A DNA stretch of 9,974 bases, taken from the NCBI GenBank assembly GCA_002386045.1, contig DGEQ01000054.1:1606-11579 (forward strand), written 5' to 3'. Positions 6,990 through 9,974 of this stretch are shown here, one piece after another. This DNA is from Hungateiclostridiaceae bacterium UBA3922 (GTDB lineage Bacteria; Bacillota; Clostridia; Acetivibrionales; DTU013). Numbering within the stretch: the first letter of the stretch is position 1; each line of letters begins with the position of its first letter. Made by a program: the position numbers and the translations under genes. Below the pieces are notes generated by a model. It searched no databases and was not told the origin of the DNA. It saw only the letters and a program-made list of their open reading frames with translations.

Positions 6990-7016
6990 GCCGTGTCAAA
7001 GCATCTTTGTCACGGC
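6990..7016. promoter_or_regulatory. Near-perfect inverted repeat upstream of cdaA promoters
   Basis: Arms GCCGTG-T-CAAAG and CTTTG-T-CACGGC flank a CAT centre; eleven of twelve arm positions pair, with one mismatch. It abuts the distal -35 box. No T tract follows on either strand, so it is unlikely to be an intrinsic terminator. An operator or upstream activator site is more likely. A second small dyad, GCGTGT-CTT-ACACGC, lies at 7046-7060. The rest of 7017-7099 shows only short loose repeats of ATCAC and GCGT words. Confidence 0.45.
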
Positions 7017-7099
7017 GCCATTCAGATGTACCTTTCTTATACTCTGCGTGTCTTACACGCTGCGTGGATTTGCGTTATCACACGCTATCACCGATCTGG

Positions 7100-8209
7100 T
7101 CACACATTGCCCAGGTAAACGTGGTTCAGATGCCGGAGGGCAGTCTTTTTGGCTTTTTCCAGCGTTCCCAGGGGCGTGGGTCCGATGCTGCGCATCCTGT
7201 AATTCGGGAAGAAGCGTGTAAGATGCAGGACGATGTCCCTGTCGATGGCAGAAAGCCAGCGGGCAAGCTCGTCGATTTCCTCCGGCGAATCGTTCAGGCC
7301 GGGTATCACGAGCGTCGTGACCTCCACATGGCAGTTCCGTGCTGCCCTTTCCACGGTCCTCTTCACATCGTCCAGGCCGCCCTTGCAGTATTTTTTGCAA
7401 AATTCACCGGTGAACGCCTTGACATCTATGTTCATGGCATCGATATACGGCAGGAGTTCTTCGAGGGGCTCTTCGCTGATGAAACCATTGGTGACCAGTA
7501 CATTCGCGAGCCCATTTTCCTTGACGAGCTTTGCAGTGTCCAGCACGTATTCATACCATATGGTCGGTTCGTTGTATGTATATGCGACGCCTATATTGCC
7601 ATAGCGGACATATTGCTCCGCCAGGCCGGCAAGTTTTTCGGGCGGCGCTTCCACGAGCCTGATGCCCTCGTAGTTCCAGACAAAGGAAGGCTCCCCTTCA
7701 CTGCCGGTGAGCCGTCCGTTCCCGCGATCCCATTCCTGTCCGGCTTTGCGGTCCGGCACATCTGTTTGTTGGCCAGGAAAATCCGCTGTTCGGCCCGAAG
7801 CATCCGCGTTTGGACCCGGAGCATCCGCTGTTCGGCCCGAAACATCTGCTTTTTCGCCCGGAGTACCTGCTGTTCGACCTGAAGCATCCGTTTCCCCGCC
7901 TTGTCCGGCTTGTTCATCCCCATGGGCAATGGTCCAGTTCTGGCACCAGCTGCATTTGAAGTTGCAGCCGAACGTGCCTGCCGACAAGATTATCTTTCCG
8001 GGATGGAAATGGTACAGCGGCTTTTTCTCAATAGGATCCAGCGCCAATGAGGTCATGTACCCGTAATTGAGTGAATACAGCGTGCCGTCGATGTTCCTGC
8101 GGGCACGGCACAGACCAGTCCTGCCCGGCTGCAGGAAACACCGGTGCGGGCAGAGCCTGCAGCGGACGCTGCCGTTATCGAGTTTTTCGTAGTATGCAGC
8201 TTCCTTCAT
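7100..8209 (-). CDS. amrS: AmmeMemoRadiSam system radical SAM enzyme with a repeat insert
   Basis: A cytoplasmic radical S-adenosylmethionine enzyme; its reaction is not established. The N-terminus carries the extra cysteine set typical of this family (Cys17, Cys20, Cys24, Cys34 in CRLCPHRC and GLCRAR). The Fe-S/SAM motif CNFKCSWC follows, with Cys82, Cys86 and Cys89. The core resumes with WNYEGIRLVEAPPEKLAGLA, then YTYNEPTIWYEYV, NVLVTNGF, NIDVKAF and VTTLVIPGLND. At 369 residues it is longer than I expect for the family (about 300-340). The excess is a low-complexity insert at about residues 99-167, containing seven clean seven-residue repeats (108-156; units such as DASGRTA, DVSGRTA, DAPGPNA). 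The insert keeps the frame and the rest looks intact, so the gene is probably functional. The ATG at 8209 follows GAGGTG by four bases. It lies 189 bases downstream of its partner gene. Confidence 0.93.
   Translation of the reverse strand: MKEAAYYEKLDNGSVRCRLCPHRCFLQPGRTGLCRARRNIDGTLYSLNYGYMTSLALDPIEKKPLYHFHPGKIILSAGTFGCNFKCSWCQNWTIAHGDEQAGQGGETDASGRTAGTPGEKADVSGRTADAPGPNADASGRTADFPGQQTDVPDRKAGQEWDRGNGRLTGSEGEPSFVWNYEGIRLVEAPPEKLAGLAEQYVRYGNIGVAYTYNEPTIWYEYVLDTAKLVKENGLANVLVTNGFISEEPLEELLPYIDAMNIDVKAFTGEFCKKYCKGGLDDVKRTVERAARNCHVEVTTLVIPGLNDSPEEIDELARWLSAIDRDIVLHLTRFFPNYRMRSIGPTPLGTLEKAKKTALRHLNHVYLGNV
7742..7909. repeat. In-frame 21-bp tandem repeat inside the radical SAM gene
   Basis: Seven clear 21-bp units, plus a decayed eighth at 7889-7909, run head to tail. 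A typical plus-strand core is TCCGCTGTTCGGCCCGAAG. Several units are nearly identical, the first and third of the central block differing at one base. Because 21 is divisible by three the array keeps the reading frame and encodes a seven-residue repeat rich in Ala, Asp, Gly, Pro and Arg. Confidence 0.9.
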
Positions 8210-8227
8210 GGCCCACCTCGAATGAAC

Positions 8228-8322
8228 TGCATTTCGTCTGCTCTGTGCCGGTTCTTATCTGCACTTCGCCTGTTCCGCCCTGTATTTAATCCGTTCCACA
8301 CTGCACTTCATCGGTTCTGCGC
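8228..8322. repeat. Degenerate 21-bp tandem repeat in the spacer between the two AmmeMemoRadiSam genes
   Basis: Units begin at 8228, 8260, 8281 and 8302, each 21 bp, with an 11-base partial unit at 8249-8259. They share a TGCACTTCxxCxGTTC pattern. One unit, rotated, matches the coding-repeat consensus at about 12 of 21 positions by eye, notably CTGTTC and GCCC. Positions 8323-8398 look like more decayed copies. No promoter or terminator is evident in the 189-base spacer. Confidence 0.65.
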
Positions 8323-8398
8323 CTTCTCATCTGAGTCTCGTATGCACCCGCCATTTGTAGCGTTCGCGCCTCTTCATCGTTTACAGCCAGTTCCTCCA

Positions 8399-9808
8399 TC
8401 ACCTGTGCCTTATCACTTCAAAACGCTCCATCGTGTACTTCTCGTCCGGCCTGATGCCGGCCTTCTGCAGGGCAATGGCCACCTGCTGCTGCGGGGTATC
8501 TATGCCTTCCAGGTCGGGAAGCAGCAGTCCCAAACGCATGCCTGACCTCACGATGACACCGTACCTTTTGACATCAAGCTCTTCCATGGAACTGATCGGC
8601 TCGGGCTTTCCGAGGACATCCACCGAGTAGACCAGGTCGTCTAGTTCATCCTCCGTTACAGGCGGGAACCTGGGATCGTTGACGCCCGCACTTATCGCAT
8701 TATGTATTATCTCCGAAGCGATGTTTTCCCTCGTCGGCATTATGGTCCCGATACAGCCTCTCAGCCTTCCGTGTTTCTTGATCGAGACGAAGACGCCGGC
8801 CTGCCCGGAGCGCATTTCTTCCGGAAGCACTTCCGGGATGTCGATCACTGTACCGTTCATGACGTACATCTCGAGCGATTTCCTGGCGAGGGCGGTATAC
8901 GGGTCTTCATTGCTCCGTATCAGGCTCATCTCTTCAATATCTCTCCTGTCCAGCCTGTCAAGCAGGGTCTCTCCAGTTATCCTGGATGTCGGCGTGAATT
9001 CAGCAACGGCATAGCCGACGCCAAACGGACCTTCGTATGAATACACTTCCGGTTCGATTTCAAACTCATCCAGGGCCCCGAACATCATTATGAAGGACCG
9101 CAGCCCGCACTCTCCGGCCTCTTCAAGGAATCCCTCGTCAAACCCGAGGATCGCTTCGGGGTCCGGGATCTTCAGGTATTCCACCAACCTGCCGTCAAAC
9201 TCCGGACCGCATTCGTTGAACCCGTAGGGTCCATCCGGCGCAAGCCTGTGCGATAGGTCGCCGCTGGCCAGGAATACCACGTTTTCGCCCGACTGTTCGA
9301 CCGCCTTTGCGATGCACCTGCCGAACCTGTACAGTTCCTTGAACAGCATGGCTGCTATTGCGATATGGACGAGCCTGAAGCCGCTGTATTCCCTGTTTAT
9401 AAAGTACAGCGGCACCATCGCGCCATGGTCCAGTTCCTCGGATATGCGGAACCTTCTGATAAGGATGTCGTCGAGGCCGCCGCAGGGAATGCCCTGGCTG
9501 TTGGCGATCCTGGTGATCTCCCATGCCAGCGGCAGGTTGTTTTCATAGCTCAGCTTCACTTCCGGAGCGCCAAACCTTCCGAAATCGCCTGACAGGCCGT
9601 CCTTGTGATTGATGAAGATATAATCCTGGAATACGGGCGCATGCGGCGTTGTGACAATGATCGTCGAAGGCTTTATCTTCGCCACTTCCCGCGCAAGCCT
9701 CTCAAGCGCTTCTACGGTAGCAGCGGCCTTCTTTTCTTCGCCCCTTCCGACCTCGTGCACCACGATAGGCGGGTGCGGCGAGATGAACGCTTTCCTTATT
9801 GCTCCCAT
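8399..9808 (-). CDS. amrA: AmmeMemoRadiSam protein: class III extradiol dioxygenase-like domain fused to AMMECR1
   Basis: A 469-residue fusion. Residues 1 to about 275 resemble class III extradiol dioxygenases (LigB/Memo superfamily): FISPHPPIVV with His12, TTPHAPVF with His56, DHGAMVP with His128, GDLSHRL with His187, and a late acidic residue in AVAEF (Glu270). His12, His56 and Glu270 are plausible metal ligands, so metal binding is likely; the substrate is unknown. Residues about 295-469 form an AMMECR1 domain with the hallmark LRGCIGT (349-355), then SAGVNDPRFPPV and the late TPQQQVAIALQKAG. Fusion of these two parts is common beside the radical SAM partner, and here that partner is next downstream. 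The function of the system is unresolved. The ATG at 9808 has only a weak ribosome-binding site (AAAGG about 12 bases upstream), but MGAIRKAFISPHPP is a typical N-terminus. Confidence 0.94.
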   Translation of the reverse strand: MGAIRKAFISPHPPIVVHEVGRGEEKKAAATVEALERLAREVAKIKPSTIIVTTPHAPVFQDYIFINHKDGLSGDFGRFGAPEVKLSYENNLPLAWEITRIANSQGIPCGGLDDILIRRFRISEELDHGAMVPLYFINREYSGFRLVHIAIAAMLFKELYRFGRCIAKAVEQSGENVVFLASGDLSHRLAPDGPYGFNECGPEFDGRLVEYLKIPDPEAILGFDEGFLEEAGECGLRSFIMMFGALDEFEIEPEVYSYEGPFGVGYAVAEFTPTSRITGETLLDRLDRRDIEEMSLIRSNEDPYTALARKSLEMYVMNGTVIDIPEVLPEEMRSGQAGVFVSIKKHGRLRGCIGTIMPTRENIASEIIHNAISAGVNDPRFPPVTEDELDDLVYSVDVLGKPEPISSMEELDVKRYGVIVRSGMRLGLLLPDLEGIDTPQQQVAIALQKAGIRPDEKYTMERFEVIRHR

Positions 9809-9837
9809 ATGTCCACGACCTTTCGGATATCAATATT

Positions 9838-9974
9838 CTGCCTTGTACTGCTTTGTTCTGATTCTGCCTTATACTCCTTGTGCTGCTTTCTGATGCCTTA
9901 TGCTGCTTTGCACCGCTTTGTGCTGCCTACACTACTATGCACCGTTTTCTGCTGCTTTCTGCCGTCATATGCTG
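9838..9974. repeat. Roughly 10-bp tandem repeat upstream of the fusion gene, running off the window
   Basis: From 9838 to the right edge the sequence falls into about 14 units, mostly of exactly 10 bp, modelled on CTGCTTTGTG. Examples are CTGCCTTGTA, CTGCTTTGTT, CTGCCTTATA and CTGCTTTCTG; two units are 9 bp and one is 6 bp. The period is not a multiple of three, which argues against coding. No promoter for the fusion gene could be recognised in 9809-9974, so it must lie within the repeat or beyond the edge. Confidence 0.75.

Noticed and set aside
6990..7016. Intrinsic terminator after the radical SAM gene
   Set aside because: The stem is good but no T tract follows on either strand, and it abuts a promoter; an operator fits better.
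6844..7099. Cyclic di-AMP (ydaO-type) riboswitch or glmS ribozyme in the leaders of this block
   Set aside because: The leader from the proximal promoter is only about 30 bases, and I see none of the conserved sequence blocks of either RNA. The glmM gap was checked as well, with the same result.
7591..7929. Alternative minus-strand frame with a coiled-coil-like heptad pattern (units such as MLRAEQR)
   Set aside because: Any frame through a 21-bp repeat shows seven-residue periodicity. It lacks a ribosome-binding site and overlaps the well-supported radical SAM gene.

Overview
This window looks like the chromosome of a low-to-mid GC Gram-positive bacterium, most likely an anaerobic Clostridia member. 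The main reason is the block cdaA, cdaR (ybbR), glmM, a classic Firmicutes arrangement. An AmmeMemoRadiSam gene pair, a clostridial-type dioxygenase-AMMECR1 fusion, a double-Cache chemoreceptor and clear sigma-A-type promoters agree with this. The genus cannot be named from the sequence.

Layout, left to right. Positions 1-1826 hold a methyl-accepting chemotaxis receptor on the minus strand; its 3' end lies outside the window. Just upstream of it, 1922-2110 is the remnant 5' end of a prenyltransferase/squalene-cyclase-like gene, with an ATT where the start codon should be and no C-terminal body. The only plus-strand gene, 2312-2971, encodes a stand-alone left-handed beta-helix protein resembling the acetyltransferase half of GlmU. 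It converges on the cell-envelope block across a degenerate 18-bp tandem repeat (2968-3111) and a shared hairpin terminator (3114-3144).

Positions 3185-6843 on the minus strand read cdaA, cdaR, glmM in transcription order. CdaA makes cyclic di-AMP, CdaR is its membrane-anchored regulator, and GlmM makes glucosamine-1-phosphate for peptidoglycan. cdaA and cdaR overlap by four bases. cdaA has two good promoters plus a near-perfect inverted repeat, and glmM has an additional promoter of its own.

Positions 7100-9808, also minus strand, hold two AmmeMemoRadiSam genes. The upstream one is a fusion of a class III extradiol-dioxygenase-like domain with AMMECR1; the downstream one is the radical SAM partner. 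The biochemical role of this system is not settled.

The most unusual trait of the window is short-period tandem repeats at several separate places. There is an 18-bp repeat beginning at the stop codon of the beta-helix gene, and a 21-bp repeat in frame inside the radical SAM gene, giving a seven-residue protein repeat next to the Fe-S motif. A related degenerate 21-bp repeat sits in the spacer upstream of that gene, and a roughly 10-bp repeat runs off the right edge upstream of the fusion gene. No CRISPR array, rRNA, tRNA or insertion sequence was seen.
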